Shown here: one piece after another, positions 8,981-17,696 of the stretch
Position numbering within the stretch: the stretch's first letter is position 1
How the letters are laid out: each line of letters begins with the position of its first letter
Assembly: GCF_028994775.1 (NCBI RefSeq)
Contig: NZ_JAJQMN010000011.1
Coordinates: forward strand, 1 to 64,000
DNA length: 64,000 bases
Direction of reading: 5' to 3'
From: Promicromonospora iranensis
GTDB lineage: Bacteria; Actinomycetota; Actinomycetes; Actinomycetales; Cellulomonadaceae
Translations under genes and position numbers: made by a program
Notes under the pieces: generated by a model
What the model saw: only the letters and a program-made list of their open reading frames with translations
Told to the model about the DNA's origin: nothing
Databases searched by the model: none

Positions 8981-9640
8981 TCAGGACTGACGGATCATCT
9001 CGCCGGCGATCTCGATGCGGACCTTCTTGGCGACCAGGACGCCGCCGGCCTCGAGCGCGACGTTCCAGAGGAGACCCCACTCCTCGCGGTCGATGTCGCA
9101 GCTGCCGTGGAAACCGAAGATGTCCTGGCCGTAGGGGTCGTGGCCCACGCCGCCGAACTCGCACTCGAGCGAGACCGGGCGCGTGACGCCACGGACCGTG
9201 AGCAGGCCGTCCATGACGAACTTCGTGAACGAGCCGTCCGGCTGGTTCGGGTCGTGCGGGGCGCGGCCCGCGGTGCCGGCCTTGAGCCGGGCCCACGAGA
9301 AGATCGGGTCCACCTGCGTCCGCATCCGGAAGCCGGTGCTGCGGAACTCGATGGTGGGATGGTTCTCGACGTCCAGGAAGTCCGGGCTGGACAGGTGGGC
9401 GTCACGGTCGGGCACGTGTGTGTCGATCGACGCCGTCCGGATGGTGCACGTGACCTTGGAGGCGAGGGGGTCCTCACCGACGACGACCGTCGCCTCGCCC
9501 TCGGCGAACTCGCCGCGCACGGGGCTGACCATCATGTGCATGGCGAGAAAACCGAGCCGTTTGTGGTTCTGGTCGAGCTTGTACACCCCGGCCGCCGGGA
9601 TGGTAATTCCATTCCAGGTGCGTGTTGGCAAAACTTCCAT
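8981..9640 (-). CDS. YceI-family lipocalin-like protein
   Basis: A 219-residue YceI-domain protein (beta-barrel that binds isoprenoid or other amphipathic ligands). Domain features: WNGITIPAAGVYKLDQNHKR at the start, DAHLSSPDFLDVENHPTIEF and the LLTVRGVTRPVSL strand. The ATG at 9640 (MEVLPTRTW) has GGAG upstream; an upstream in-frame start would add 68 residues encoded by unusually AT-rich DNA with no domain, so it is rejected. No signal peptide, so probably cytoplasmic. Confidence 0.88.
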   Translation of the reverse strand: MEVLPTRTWNGITIPAAGVYKLDQNHKRLGFLAMHMMVSPVRGEFAEGEATVVVGEDPLASKVTCTIRTASIDTHVPDRDAHLSSPDFLDVENHPTIEFRSTGFRMRTQVDPIFSWARLKAGTAGRAPHDPNQPDGSFTKFVMDGLLTVRGVTRPVSLECEFGGVGHDPYGQDIFGFHGSCDIDREEWGLLWNVALEAGGVLVAKKVRIEIAGEMIRQS

Positions 9641-9859
9641 CTTAGCAAATTCTCCAATATATGCGGATGCATGCACGTTACCACCGAGACGGCATCGGCT
9701 TGGTCGGCATTTCGGCACGAGAAATACTGCTGCGGCCACGTGCGCTGCCAAGGAAATCACGCGCGCGACTCTGCGAGAAGAGCGAGGGCCTCGACTGTGA
9801 CAGGCGTCATTGCAGGTGAGGACTTGTCTGGACGAGCAACACACGGCATCGTGGGTTAA

Positions 9860-10312
9860 ATGTTGGGACAGGTGATAGCGCTGGTCGTGCTCGTGCTGGG
9901 CACCGCAGCGCTCGGAGTGTGGTGGTCAGCACGTCAGGGTGCTGTGCGTGCACCCCGCGAGGTACCGGCGGGGATCGACTGGTCGTCGGCCGGGATCACG
10001 CTCGCGGAGCGGGTGACGTTCGTACAGTTCTCCGCCGAGGTGTGCGCCGCGTGCCGCTCCACCGCGCGTGTGCTCGGAGGCCTCACCGGGTCGAGCTCCG
10101 GCGTCGGTCACCGTGAGCTGCTCGTGGACGACCACCTCGACCTCGTGCGCAAGCTGGGCGTGCTGCGCACCCCGACGGTGCTCGTGGTCGACGGCGGTGG
10201 GCGCGAGGTGGCCCGCATGAGCGGTGTGGTCTCCGACACCCAGGCACGTCAGGCGCTGAACCGGGTCCCGCTCACTGCGGGGGCCGAAGCGGACGGGGAA
10301 GGGCAGTCATGA
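9860..10312 (+). CDS. Membrane-anchored thioredoxin-like protein
   Basis: A 150-residue protein: one N-terminal membrane helix (about 4-22), then a thioredoxin-like fold with redox motif C62-A-A-C65 and the cis-proline region LRTPTVLVVD. Its stop overlaps the start of the DUF4395 gene (ATGA), so the two are translationally coupled. The topology puts the dithiol either at the outer face or next to the membrane. Probable role: thiol-disulfide exchange with the neighbouring membrane protein (inference). Confidence 0.87.
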   Translation: MLGQVIALVVLVLGTAALGVWWSARQGAVRAPREVPAGIDWSSAGITLAERVTFVQFSAEVCAACRSTARVLGGLTGSSSGVGHRELLVDDHLDLVRKLGVLRTPTVLVVDGGGREVARMSGVVSDTQARQALNRVPLTAGAEADGEGQS

Positions 10313-10749
10313 GTGTGAGCAAGGGGATCGACCCGCGCGGGCCGCGTGTGGGGGCAAGCATCACGGCGGTGCTGCTGGCAGCAGTGGTGCTGCTCGGCGC
10401 GAGCACCGCCGGCCTGTGGCTGCTGACGTTCATCATGCTGAGCTTCCTGCTCGGCACGCTGCGCGGGGCCGAGGGCTCATGGCAGGGCATGTTGTTCAAG
10501 AAGTTCGTCCGGCCGCGGCTGGGTCCGCCCGGGGAGATGGAGGACCGGCGTCCGCCGCGCTTCGCGCAGGGTGTCGGCCTCTTCGTCACCGCGGTGGGCG
10601 TGCTCCTCGGGTTCTTCGGAGTGCTCCCGGCCGTGCCGATCGCAGCCGCCGTGGCTTTCGTCGCCGCGGCGCTCAACGCCGTCGTCGGACTGTGCCTCGG
10701 GTGCGAGATGTACTTGCTGATGCGTCGGGCGGGCCTGGTTCGCGCCTGA
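10309..10749 (+). CDS. DUF4395 membrane protein
   Basis: A 146-residue membrane protein with about four helices and the DUF4395 C-terminal motif GLCLGCEMYLL, which holds a CxxC pair (C129, C132) at a helix. An N-terminal KGIDPRGPRVGA and the basic/acid loop RPPRFAQGVG are family features. The gene overlaps the thioredoxin gene by 4 nt. The paired CxxC motifs suggest a membrane redox partnership; function of DUF4395 is not established. Confidence 0.85.
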   Translation: MSVSKGIDPRGPRVGASITAVLLAAVVLLGASTAGLWLLTFIMLSFLLGTLRGAEGSWQGMLFKKFVRPRLGPPGEMEDRRPPRFAQGVGLFVTAVGVLLGFFGVLPAVPIAAAVAFVAAALNAVVGLCLGCEMYLLMRRAGLVRA

Positions 10750-10765
10750 CGGTCCCGGTTCGGCT

Positions 10766-10827
10766 GATCGGCACAAGGTCAGGTGATCGGCAGCTCGGAC
10801 TGCCGATCACCTGACCTTTTGCCGATC
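10766..10827. terminator. Bidirectional hairpin terminator, palindrome family A copy 2
   Basis: Stem of 18 bp (10775-10792 with 10801-10818) extended by GATCGGC/GCCGATC after a two-base mismatch, loop GCTCGGAC. It separates the convergent DUF4395 and DsrE genes. The stem base pairs AAGG/CCTT differ from copies 1 and 3 but remain paired. Confidence 0.8.
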
Positions 10828-10849
10828 TGCGGATCAGCCGACCTGCGGA

Positions 10850-11209
10850 TCAGTAGACGAGCGCTTGGGCCCCCTCGCGCAGGATCTCCTCCGTGAAGAG
10901 GGCTGAGCCCGCTATGCGGATGCCGGGCAGCACGTCCGGCTCGGTGATGTCCCGGCGCGCGGCGCACTGGGTGCAGAGCGTGACGGTCCCGGCGGCCAGG
11001 ACGGCGTCGAGCAGGTCGGACAGCGGCGTCGCGTGCTCGAGCGCGAGGTCGGCCGCCCGGCCGGGCAGCGCGAACCACGCGGACTCCCCGGTGAGCCACA
11101 GGCTCACCTCGGCCCCGGCCGCGACGGCGGCGGCCGCGACGGTGAACGCCTGGTTGGTGGCCTCGGGCCGGTCCAGGCCTGCAGTGGTCTTGATCACGAG
11201 CTGACGCAT
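10850..11209 (-). CDS. DsrE-family small sulfur-transfer-like protein
   Basis: A 119-residue DsrE/DsrF-like protein. It begins MRQLVIKTTAG, has the helix AFTVAAAAVAAGAEVSLWLT typical of the fold, and a CxxC (C79-T-Q-C82) near the position of the active cysteine. The ATG at 11209 is chosen because the fold begins there; the 17 upstream in-frame residues have no homology and no better ribosome-binding site. Convergent with the thioredoxin/DUF4395 pair, so it may belong to the same redox chemistry (inference). Confidence 0.82.
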   Translation of the reverse strand: MRQLVIKTTAGLDRPEATNQAFTVAAAAVAAGAEVSLWLTGESAWFALPGRAADLALEHATPLSDLLDAVLAAGTVTLCTQCAARRDITEPDVLPGIRIAGSALFTEEILREGAQALVY

Positions 11210-11248
11210 GCCGCTGACTGTAAGCGGTGGACCGTTAGGATCGACACC

Positions 11249-11362
11249 ATGTCGATCCATGCCCTTGAGCTCATCTTCACCGGCCTCATCGTCGCCGTCG
11301 CCGTGGCGGTCACCTGGTTCGCCGGCTACGTCGTCTACAAGCTGTACGCCGGCCAGCGCTGA
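11249..11362 (+). CDS. Small single-pass membrane protein, 37 residues
   Basis: Short reading frame MSIHALELIFTG... with one hydrophobic helix (about 8-31) and a basic C-terminus ending YAGQR. Its stop overlaps the next start by one base (TGATG), arguing that it is translated. A TAGGAT -10 box lies 7 nt before the ATG, so the message is probably leaderless. I know no function; coupling to the nitrobindin-like gene suggests shared use. Confidence 0.7.
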   Translation: MSIHALELIFTGLIVAVAVAVTWFAGYVVYKLYAGQR

Positions 11363-11985
11363 TGACGTTCACCTTCCCGGACGGCCTCTCGCCCGAGGTG
11401 TACCCGCTCGCCTGGCTGGTGGGCCGGTGGCGCGGTGAGGGTGTGATCGAGTACCCGGGTATCGGCAAGAAGACGTTCGTGCAGGACCTGGTCTTCGACC
11501 ACGACGGCGGCCCGTACCTGCGGTTCGAGTCCACGCTGCGCGTGCTGGAGGACGCCGTCCCGGACAAGCTGCCCGACGACGGCGAGTGGCCCGCCCCGGT
11601 GCCGGACCCGACCGAGTCCGAGGCTGACGCGCCCGAGACCGCCGAGGCCGCCGATGTCGCGGCGGCGGGAACCGTCTGGTCCACCGAGACGGGCTACTGG
11701 CGCGTGTCGACCGACCGCCCCGACGGCCTCGAGGACGACAAGCACGCGCTCGAGGTGCTCGTGGCCGACGCCTCCGGGCGGATCACGGTCTACGTCGGCG
11801 CCGCGGGCAACGGCCGGATCGACCTTGCGTCGGACGCCATCGCGCGGACGTCGACGGCGTCCGAGGTGCGTGCGTCGAAGCGCCTGTACGGCCTGGTGCA
11901 GGGCCGCCTGCTGTGGGTGGAGGAGCTCGCCGCGTTCGGTGAGCCGCTGCGCTCGTACGCCTCGGCGGAGCTGGACCGGCAGTGA
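11362..11985 (+). CDS. Nitrobindin-like beta-barrel protein (FABP family), heme histidine apparently missing
   Basis: A 207-residue nitrobindin-family protein. The hallmark GRWRGEG (GxWxGxG, residues 21-27) is near the N-terminus and WVEELAAFGEPL near the C-terminus. In heme-binding nitrobindins a proximal His follows in a PLxxH segment; here that place reads PLRSY, so Tyr replaces His and heme binding is doubtful. There is also an acidic Pro/Glu/Ala insert of about 40 residues (65-105) in the barrel. Translationally coupled to the small membrane protein upstream and overlaps or abuts ygfZ. Confidence 0.85.
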   Translation: MTFTFPDGLSPEVYPLAWLVGRWRGEGVIEYPGIGKKTFVQDLVFDHDGGPYLRFESTLRVLEDAVPDKLPDDGEWPAPVPDPTESEADAPETAEAADVAAAGTVWSTETGYWRVSTDRPDGLEDDKHALEVLVADASGRITVYVGAAGNGRIDLASDAIARTSTASEVRASKRLYGLVQGRLLWVEELAAFGEPLRSYASAELDRQ

Positions 11986-12038
11986 CAACGCGGGCGGGGA
12001 ATGCCTCGTCCGCCCACAACGCTGCACCTGAGGTGAGC

Positions 12039-13190
12039 ATGGATTACAAGAGCCCCCTGTTGAGCCGCCACGGCGCGGTCGCCGCCGCCGGACCCGATGC
12101 CGGGATCGCCTGGCACTACGGTGACCCGACGGCCGAGCAGCGCGCACTGTCGCGCGGCGGAGCGGTGGTCGACCAGTCGCACCTCGGGATCGTGCGGGTG
12201 GCCGGGCCGGACCGGCTGAGCTGGCTGCACTCCATCACCTCGCAGCAGCTGGAGGGCCTGGCGCCCCGGACCAGCACGGAGCTGCTCGTCCTGTCGCCGC
12301 AGGGCCACATCGAGCACGCGGCCGGCGTCGTGGACGACGGTGAGGCCACGTGGCTGATCACCGAGCGTGAGTCGGCGCCCGGCCTGGCCGGCTGGCTCGA
12401 CCGGATGAAGTTCACGCGCCGTGTCGAGGTCGCCGACGTGACTGACGAGTGGGCGGCGATCGGGGAGCCCGTCGCCGCCGACGGCATCGAGGGCGAGCCC
12501 GTGACCTGGCACGACGCCTGGCCGACGGTGGCCGGCGGCGGCACCCGCTACGGCCCCCCCGAGTCCGAGCACCCCGGCGCCGGCCGTCCGTGGCGGCTCG
12601 TGCTGGTGCCCCGCGCGGACCTCGAGGCCGAGGTCGCCGCGCGCGAGGCGGCCGGCTGGCCGCTCGCCGGAACGTGGGCCACCGAGGCGCTCCGGGTCGA
12701 GGCATGGCGCCCGCGGTACGCCCGCGAGATCGACGACCGCAGCATCCCGCACGAGCTCGACTGGCTGCGGACCGCCGTCCACATCAACAAGGGCTGCTAC
12801 CGGGGTCAGGAGACGGTCGCCCGGGTGCACAACCTCGGTCGGCCGCCGCGTCGGATGGTCATGCTGCACCTCGACGGTTCCCAGCACCTGCTCCCCGAGC
12901 CCGGTGCGGAGGTGCGCCTCCCGGCGTCGGACGGCGGGGCCGGCAAGGTCGTCGGCACGCTCACCTCGATGGCGCGTCACCACGAGCTGGGCCCCATCGG
13001 CCTCGCCGTGCTCAAGCGCAACGTGCCGGAGGAGGTCGAGCTCATGGTGGTCGGTGAGGTCTCCGGCCAGGCTCTCGAGGTCTCCGCGGCCCAGGAGGTG
13101 GTGGTTCCCGGCGACGGCGTGTCGGTCGACCGCCCTGAGTCGCACGGCCCGCTGACGCGTGGTCTGCGCGGACCGGGCAGCCTGATCTGA
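12039..13190 (+). CDS. ygfZ: Folate-binding protein YgfZ (GcvT-like), Fe-S cluster assembly/repair
   Basis: A 383-residue GcvT/YgfZ-fold protein with the diagnostic K-G-C-Y-R-G-Q-E motif, cysteine at 253. YgfZ proteins bind tetrahydrofolate and support Fe-S enzyme maturation. The ATG at 12039 has GAGGTGAG upstream and begins MDYKSPLLSRHGAV, at the usual position; an upstream GTG at 11982 that overlaps the previous stop would add 19 unsupported residues. A short CACGGG/CCCGTG hairpin (13193-13210) follows the stop. Confidence 0.92.
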   Translation: MDYKSPLLSRHGAVAAAGPDAGIAWHYGDPTAEQRALSRGGAVVDQSHLGIVRVAGPDRLSWLHSITSQQLEGLAPRTSTELLVLSPQGHIEHAAGVVDDGEATWLITERESAPGLAGWLDRMKFTRRVEVADVTDEWAAIGEPVAADGIEGEPVTWHDAWPTVAGGGTRYGPPESEHPGAGRPWRLVLVPRADLEAEVAAREAAGWPLAGTWATEALRVEAWRPRYAREIDDRSIPHELDWLRTAVHINKGCYRGQETVARVHNLGRPPRRMVMLHLDGSQHLLPEPGAEVRLPASDGGAGKVVGTLTSMARHHELGPIGLAVLKRNVPEEVELMVVGEVSGQALEVSAAQEVVVPGDGVSVDRPESHGPLTRGLRGPGSLI

Positions 13191-13242
13191 CCCACGGGCG
13201 ACGTCCCGTGTCCGGCGCCCGGTCGGATGCGAGGATGCCTTC

Positions 13243-14358
13243 GTGACCTCCTTGCCCGGCTCTGCCGACGAGATGTGGCGCAAGGCCATGCGCACGCTCA
13301 TGCTGCGCACCCGGTTGCGTCAGGGCTGGACGCGGGCGCGGGCGGGCCTGATCCCGATCGCGCAGGCCTCGCTCGCCGCAGGCGCCGCCTACCTCGTGGC
13401 GCGCTACGCCCTCGGGCACGAGCAGCCCTTCTTCGCCCCCGTGGCGGCGTGGGTCCTGCTCGGGTTCACCGCGCAGCGGGACGTCCGCAAGGTGTCCGAG
13501 ATGGCGGTCGGAGTCGCCGTCGGCGTCGCAATGGGCGACCTGATCGTGCACCTCATCGGCTCCGGCTGGTGGCAGCTGTCCCTGGTGCTGTTCATCTCCG
13601 CCGTCGCCGCCCGGTTCATCGACCGGGGCGCGCTGCTCGTCACCCAGGCCGGGGTGCAGGCGATCATCGTGGTCGGCCTGCCGTCGGTCTCCGGCGGGCC
13701 GCTCGGCCGGTGGACCGACGCCCTGGTGGGCGGCGCGATCGCCCTGCTCGTCGCGCTGCTCACGCCCGGCGACACCCGGCGGCGTCCGCGCGCCCTGGCC
13801 GAGCAGGCGGTGACCGAGCTCGCCGAGACCCTGGAGACGCTCGCCCGCGGTCTGCGCTCGCGCGACCAGGACGACGTCCGGGCCGCCCTCGTGCGCGGTC
13901 GTGCGTCCGAGCCCGTGCTCGCCGAGTGGCAGGAGGCCGCGCGCGGCGCGCGTGAGCTGGCCCGGATCTCCGTGGGACGTGTGCACCGCGCCGAGCTCGG
14001 CCGGCTGGAGGACCAGGCGGTGCTCGTCGACCGGACCATGCGGTCGGTACGGGTCCTGGCCCGCCGCGTGCTCCCGGTGATCGAGGGGGACCACGACGTC
14101 GAGCCCGTGGCCGGTCTGGTCGAGGGTTTCGCCACGGGGGTGCGCCAGCTCGCGTCCGACGTCGGCTCCGGGGCCGACGGCGCTCGCGGGCGCGACGTGC
14201 TGACCGCCGTCGCCGCCCAGGTGGACCCGCGGACGGTGGGGGAGGGCGACTGGCAGGTGCAGTCCCTGGTGGTGCTGCTGCGCTCGCCGGTGGTGGACGC
14301 GCTGGAAGCCGCTGGAGCCACCCCGGCCGAGGCCCGGGACGCCCTCCCGGAGCTCTGA
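13243..14358 (+). CDS. FUSC-family membrane protein
   Basis: A 371-residue protein with an N-terminal block of about five membrane helices (35-175), including the FUSC-type segment QPFFAPVAAWVLLGFT, then a long helical cytoplasmic part (180-371). FUSC proteins resemble the AaeB/YccS aromatic-acid efflux family. GTG start with GAGG 8 nt upstream. Transport substrate is unknown; the gene stands between ygfZ and a PadR regulator with its own promoter. Confidence 0.85.
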   Translation: MTSLPGSADEMWRKAMRTLMLRTRLRQGWTRARAGLIPIAQASLAAGAAYLVARYALGHEQPFFAPVAAWVLLGFTAQRDVRKVSEMAVGVAVGVAMGDLIVHLIGSGWWQLSLVLFISAVAARFIDRGALLVTQAGVQAIIVVGLPSVSGGPLGRWTDALVGGAIALLVALLTPGDTRRRPRALAEQAVTELAETLETLARGLRSRDQDDVRAALVRGRASEPVLAEWQEAARGARELARISVGRVHRAELGRLEDQAVLVDRTMRSVRVLARRVLPVIEGDHDVEPVAGLVEGFATGVRQLASDVGSGADGARGRDVLTAVAAQVDPRTVGEGDWQVQSLVVLLRSPVVDALEAAGATPAEARDALPEL

Positions 14359-14416
14359 GCTTCAGGTCTGGCCCCACCCCTGGCCGGGCCGCCGGTCCAA
14401 GCCGGCACCGATATCG

Positions 14417-14445
14417 TTGTGGTGCAGTAGTTGATCAGATACAGT
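14417..14445 (+). promoter_or_regulatory. Promoter of the PadR/HAAS operon
   Basis: TTGTGG (14417-14422), a 17-nt spacer and TACAGT (14440-14445) match a housekeeping-type promoter. Transcription would begin at about 14452-14453, exactly at the GTG, so the mRNA is probably leaderless. The AT-rich stretch 14425-14452 contains the repeated half-site CAGTA/TACTTGCTG and could hold the PadR autorepression site (inference). Confidence 0.6.
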
Positions 14446-14452
14446 ACTTGCT

Positions 14453-14830
14453 GTGATGCAGAAAGAGAGCGGTGCGACGTCGGACGGCGGGGCGGATGCC
14501 TTCGCCGCCGACCTCTTGCGCGGACACACGGACACGATCGTGCTCGGTGTGCTGCGCCGCGAGGACCGCTACGGGTTCGAGATCTACAAGGCGATCCGCG
14601 ACGCGACCGGCGGCGACTACGAGATCAAGGAGGCCACGCTCTACGCGGCCTACCGGCGCCTCGTGAAGGACGGGCTGGTCGAGGCCTACTGGGGCGACGA
14701 GTCCCAGGGCGGACGGCGCAAGTACTACCGCATCACCGACGCGGGCCGGGCCGTGTACCGGCGCAACGTCGACGCGTGGGTGGCCACGCGGCGCACCATC
14801 GACTCCCTCCTCGACCTGAAAGGTTCCTGA
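14453..14830 (+). CDS. PadR-family transcriptional regulator
   Basis: A 125-residue PadR winged-helix repressor: LLRGHTDTIVLGVLRREDRYGFEIYKAI forms the N-terminal DNA-binding part in pieces, EATLYAAYRRLVKDGLV the recognition helix region, and GGRRKYYRITDAGR the wing. Start GTG at 14453 or ATG at 14456; both would suit the leaderless promoter. Its stop overlaps the next start (TGATGATG). PadR genes next to a HAAS membrane gene form a common actinobacterial module in which PadR represses its own operon. Confidence 0.93.
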   Translation: MMQKESGATSDGGADAFAADLLRGHTDTIVLGVLRREDRYGFEIYKAIRDATGGDYEIKEATLYAAYRRLVKDGLVEAYWGDESQGGRRKYYRITDAGRAVYRRNVDAWVATRRTIDSLLDLKGS

Positions 14831-15759
14831 TGATGACGAGCACATCGGTGCATCGCCTGCTGGACGAAGCCTTCGCGGGGCTTCCGGCAACCCCCGACGT
14901 GCAGGACCTCAAGGAGGAGATCCGCGCGAACCTCCTGGACCGCGTCGCGGAGCTGACGGCGGGTGGCGTCGCCCCCGACGAGGCCGCGCGGCGGGCGGTC
15001 GACGAGCTCGGTGACGTGCGGGCGCTCGCCGAGGAGGCGTCCGGTCCGACGGCGTACACCCAGCCGGCCGGCGCCCCGGCCACCGTGCCGTCGCCCGCTG
15101 AGCTGGCGGCTCGGAACCGCGTTCCGCGCAACCCGGCCTACGTGGCGGTCGTCGTGCTCATGTCGATGGTGCTGGCCGCCGCCGTCGCCGGGACCTTCGC
15201 CGCCGCGGTCGCCCTGGCGCACCAGGACGTCGGGCTCGCGCTGCCGACCGGGATCGCGCTGGTCGCCGGGGCCGCGCTCGGCTGGATCGTCGGCGCGTCG
15301 CTCGCCCAGGAGACGATGACGAACCACCCGATGCCCGCCGGGCGCTCGGCGCTGTTCGGCATGGGGTGGGGCCTGGTCCTGGTCGGCTGCCTGCTCGCGT
15401 ACGTGCATCTCTCCGGTGCCAGGCACGGGTGGCTCGTCGTGGACGGGCTGGCGCTCGTGGGCGGCGTGGTGCTGCTGTCCTACCTGGCCGCGACCACGAC
15501 CAACCGGAAGAAGCAGTGGGCGCTGGCGGAGGCGCGCCGCCACGTGGAGACCGGCAACCGGTTCGAACGGGACCCCGCGGCCGCCGCGCGGTTCGGCATC
15601 TACACGGCAGTGGTCTGGGGGCTGACCGGCGCCTCGGTCCTGATCGTCGGTCTGACCGTCGGCTGGCCCTGGGTCTGGCTGCCCGGGCTGCTCGGCTGGG
15701 CGGTGTTCATGCTGATGCTCGCCACCATGCTGTTCGGCGCCAAGCACCAGCGCGACTGA
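14830..15759 (+). CDS. HAAS/permease-prefix-domain membrane protein
   Basis: A 309-residue protein. Residues 1-70 form the helical HAAS (permease prefix) domain, with DLKEEIRANLLDRVAEL and DEAARRAVDELGDVRALAEE; from about 100 on there are six membrane helices. It is coupled to padR by overlapping codons. These modules are thought to respond to membrane or envelope stress, but the exact role here is unknown. Confidence 0.85.
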   Translation: MMTSTSVHRLLDEAFAGLPATPDVQDLKEEIRANLLDRVAELTAGGVAPDEAARRAVDELGDVRALAEEASGPTAYTQPAGAPATVPSPAELAARNRVPRNPAYVAVVVLMSMVLAAAVAGTFAAAVALAHQDVGLALPTGIALVAGAALGWIVGASLAQETMTNHPMPAGRSALFGMGWGLVLVGCLLAYVHLSGARHGWLVVDGLALVGGVVLLSYLAATTTNRKKQWALAEARRHVETGNRFERDPAAAARFGIYTAVVWGLTGASVLIVGLTVGWPWVWLPGLLGWAVFMLMLATMLFGAKHQRD

Positions 15760-15813
15760 GCGGCGACGGCCGGACCTGGGCTGGGACCCGGGTCCGTGCC
15801 GTAGGCTCGCGCC

Positions 15814-16149
15814 GTGGGATTCTTGCAGTGGTTCGTCATGGCCGCGCTCGCGCTCGTGGTCTTCGTCGTGCAGGTCGTCGCGTTCGTCGACGCCGTGCGG
15901 AGGCCCGACAAGGGCTACCGCGCCGAAGGGCGCGTACCGAAGGCCGGCTGGCTGGCGATCCTGGGCTTCGCCGCCGCTCTCGGCTTCCTCGGGCTGCCGC
16001 AGGGCTGGCTCCAGGGCGGGTTCATGTTCGGCTCCTTCCTCAACATCATCGCGGTGGCGCCGGCGATCATCTACTGGGTGAGCCTGCGCCCCCGTCTGCA
16101 GCCGTACGGGACCGGCAACCGGCCCCGCGGCCCGCAGAGCGGGTGGTGA
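15814..16149 (+). CDS. DUF2516 family membrane protein
   Basis: A 111-residue protein with two to three membrane helices, beginning [20 protein letters not shown] and containing [17 protein letters not shown], features of actinobacterial DUF2516. TAGGCT lies 6 nt before the GTG start, so the transcript is probably leaderless. The stop overlaps the asparaginase start (GTGA). No function is established. Confidence 0.85.
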   Translation: MGFLQWFVMAALALVVFVVQVVAFVDAVRRPDKGYRAEGRVPKAGWLAILGFAAALGFLGLPQGWLQGGFMFGSFLNIIAVAPAIIYWVSLRPRLQPYGTGNRPRGPQSGW

Positions 16150-17204
16150 CGCCGATGGCCCGCACCGGCAGCCCGGCGTCGGGCAGCGTGCTCGACGACG
16201 CGGCGCCGCTCGCCGAGGTGATCCGCGGCGATCTCGTGGAGTCGGTGCACCTGGGGCACCTGGTGGTGCTCGACCCGTCCGGTCGTCCGGTGCTCCAGGT
16301 GGGCAACCCGACCACGCCGATCTGGCCGCGGTCGTCGCTCAAGCCCTTGCAGCTGGTCGCGATGCTGCGCGCCGGGCTGGAGCTGCCGGACCGCCTGCTG
16401 GCGCTGTCCGCCGCGAGCCACAACGGCGAGCTGTTCCATCTGGAAGGCGTGCTGCAGATCCTCGGCTCGGTAGGCCTGGGCCCCGGTGCGCTGCAGAACA
16501 CGCCCGACCTGCCGATCTATGCTCCGGCCGCGCTCGAGTGGCACATGGCGCCGCACAACGGCGGGCCGGGTCCGGCGCCGCTCGCGCAGAACTGCTCCGG
16601 GAAGCACGCGGCGATGCTCGCGACCTGCCTCGCCCAGGGCTGGGACATCCAGACCTACCTGTCGCCGGAGCACCCGCTGCAGCGTGCCGTGCGCGCCACG
16701 ATCCTGGAGATGACCGGCGACGCCGAGGTGGTCATGCGCACCACCGTCGACGGCTGCGGTGCACCGCTGTTCTCGACGACGCTGCTGGGTCTGGCCCGCG
16801 CGTTCTCGATCCTCGGCGCGGCGCCCACCGTCGACGTCCGCTCCCACGAGGCCCGCGCCGGCCGCGCGATCTCCGCACACCCGGACATGGTGGGCGGCAC
16901 GGGGCGGGACGCCACGCTCGCCATGCAGGCGGTGCCCGGCCTGGTCGCCAAGGACGGCGCCGAGGGCGTCTACGCCGCAGGCCTGCCCGACGGCTCGGCC
17001 ATCGCGTTCAAGGTGCTCGACGGCTCCGCACGCTCCCGTCCGGCCATCCTCGCCGCCGCCCTGCGCGCGGCGGGGGCCGCCGGACTGCCGGGCGTGTACC
17101 CGGGTGGTCTCGACGGGCTGGGGCGCGTGCCCGTGCTCGGCGGCGGACGGCCCGTCGGGGAGGTCCGAGCAGTCTTCGCCGACGCGTACGAGGGCCGCCG
17201 ATGA
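16146..17204 (+). CDS. Asparaginase (PF06089, Rhizobium etli type)
   Basis: A 352-residue enzyme of the thermolabile asparaginase II-like family that hydrolyses L-asparagine to aspartate and ammonia. Family motifs: the early [18 protein letters not shown], and [13 protein letters not shown], followed by [11 protein letters not shown] at 16146 overlaps the DUF2516 stop; an ATG at 16155 is a possible alternative. It overlaps dtd by four bases (ATGA), so DUF2516, asparaginase and dtd are likely co-transcribed. Confidence 0.9.
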   Translation: MTPMARTGSPASGSVLDDAAPLAEVIRGDLVESVHLGHLVVLDPSGRPVLQVGNPTTPIWPRSSLKPLQLVAMLRAGLELPDRLLALSAASHNGELFHLEGVLQILGSVGLGPGALQNTPDLPIYAPAALEWHMAPHNGGPGPAPLAQNCSGKHAAMLATCLAQGWDIQTYLSPEHPLQRAVRATILEMTGDAEVVMRTTVDGCGAPLFSTTLLGLARAFSILGAAPTVDVRSHEARAGRAISAHPDMVGGTGRDATLAMQAVPGLVAKDGAEGVYAAGLPDGSAIAFKVLDGSARSRPAILAAALRAAGAAGLPGVYPGGLDGLGRVPVLGGGRPVGEVRAVFADAYEGRR

Positions 17205-17626
17205 GGGCGGTGCTGCAGCGGGTCACCCGCGCCTCGGTCACCGTCGACGGCGAGGTGGTGGGGGCCATCGACAAGCCGGGTGTGCTGGCGCTGGTCGGCG
17301 TCACGCACGACGACGGTCCCGCCCAGGTCGAGACGATCGCCCGCAAGATCGCCGACCTGCGGATCCTGCACGACGAGAGGTCGGTGGCCGACGTCGGCGC
17401 GCCGGTGCTCGTCGTCAGCCAGTTCACGCTCTACGGCGACGCCCGCAAGGGGCGCCGCCCCACGTGGAACCAGGCGGCGCCCGGACCGGTGGCGGAGCCC
17501 CTCGTGGACGCCGTCGTCACCGCCCTGCGGGAGCGGGGCCTGACGGTCGAGACCGGGCGGTTCGGTGCCGACATGCAGGTGGAGCTGGTCAACGACGGCC
17601 CGGTGACGATCCTCGTCGAGGCCTGA
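17201..17626 (+). CDS. dtd: D-aminoacyl-tRNA deacylase
   Basis: A 141-residue Dtd enzyme that removes D-amino acids (and glycine) mischarged on tRNA. It shows the family SQFTLYGD motif and the C-terminal [11 protein letters not shown] with the Gly-cis-Pro pair that gives chiral selectivity. The start [17 protein letters not shown] is the standard one. Start overlaps the asparaginase stop by ATGA. Confidence 0.96.
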   Translation: MRAVLQRVTRASVTVDGEVVGAIDKPGVLALVGVTHDDGPAQVETIARKIADLRILHDERSVADVGAPVLVVSQFTLYGDARKGRRPTWNQAAPGPVAEPLVDAVVTALRERGLTVETGRFGADMQVELVNDGPVTILVEA

Positions 17627-17644
17627 CCCGCTGGTGCGAGCGGG

Positions 17645-17696
17645 CTCAGCCGCTGTCGTTCCTCGGCCTCCACCCTGCGCCGCACCTCCGGCTCAG
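17645..17696. repeat. Dispersed repeat family D, single degenerate copy
   Basis: Between the convergent ends of dtd and the LuxR gene. Read on the minus strand it begins CTGAGCCGGAGGTGCGGCGC and matches the first 42 bp of the tandem units at 37727-37904 at all but about five positions. The ends GGCTCAG/CTGAGCC form a small inverted repeat. It overlaps the LuxR stop region. Confidence 0.7.
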
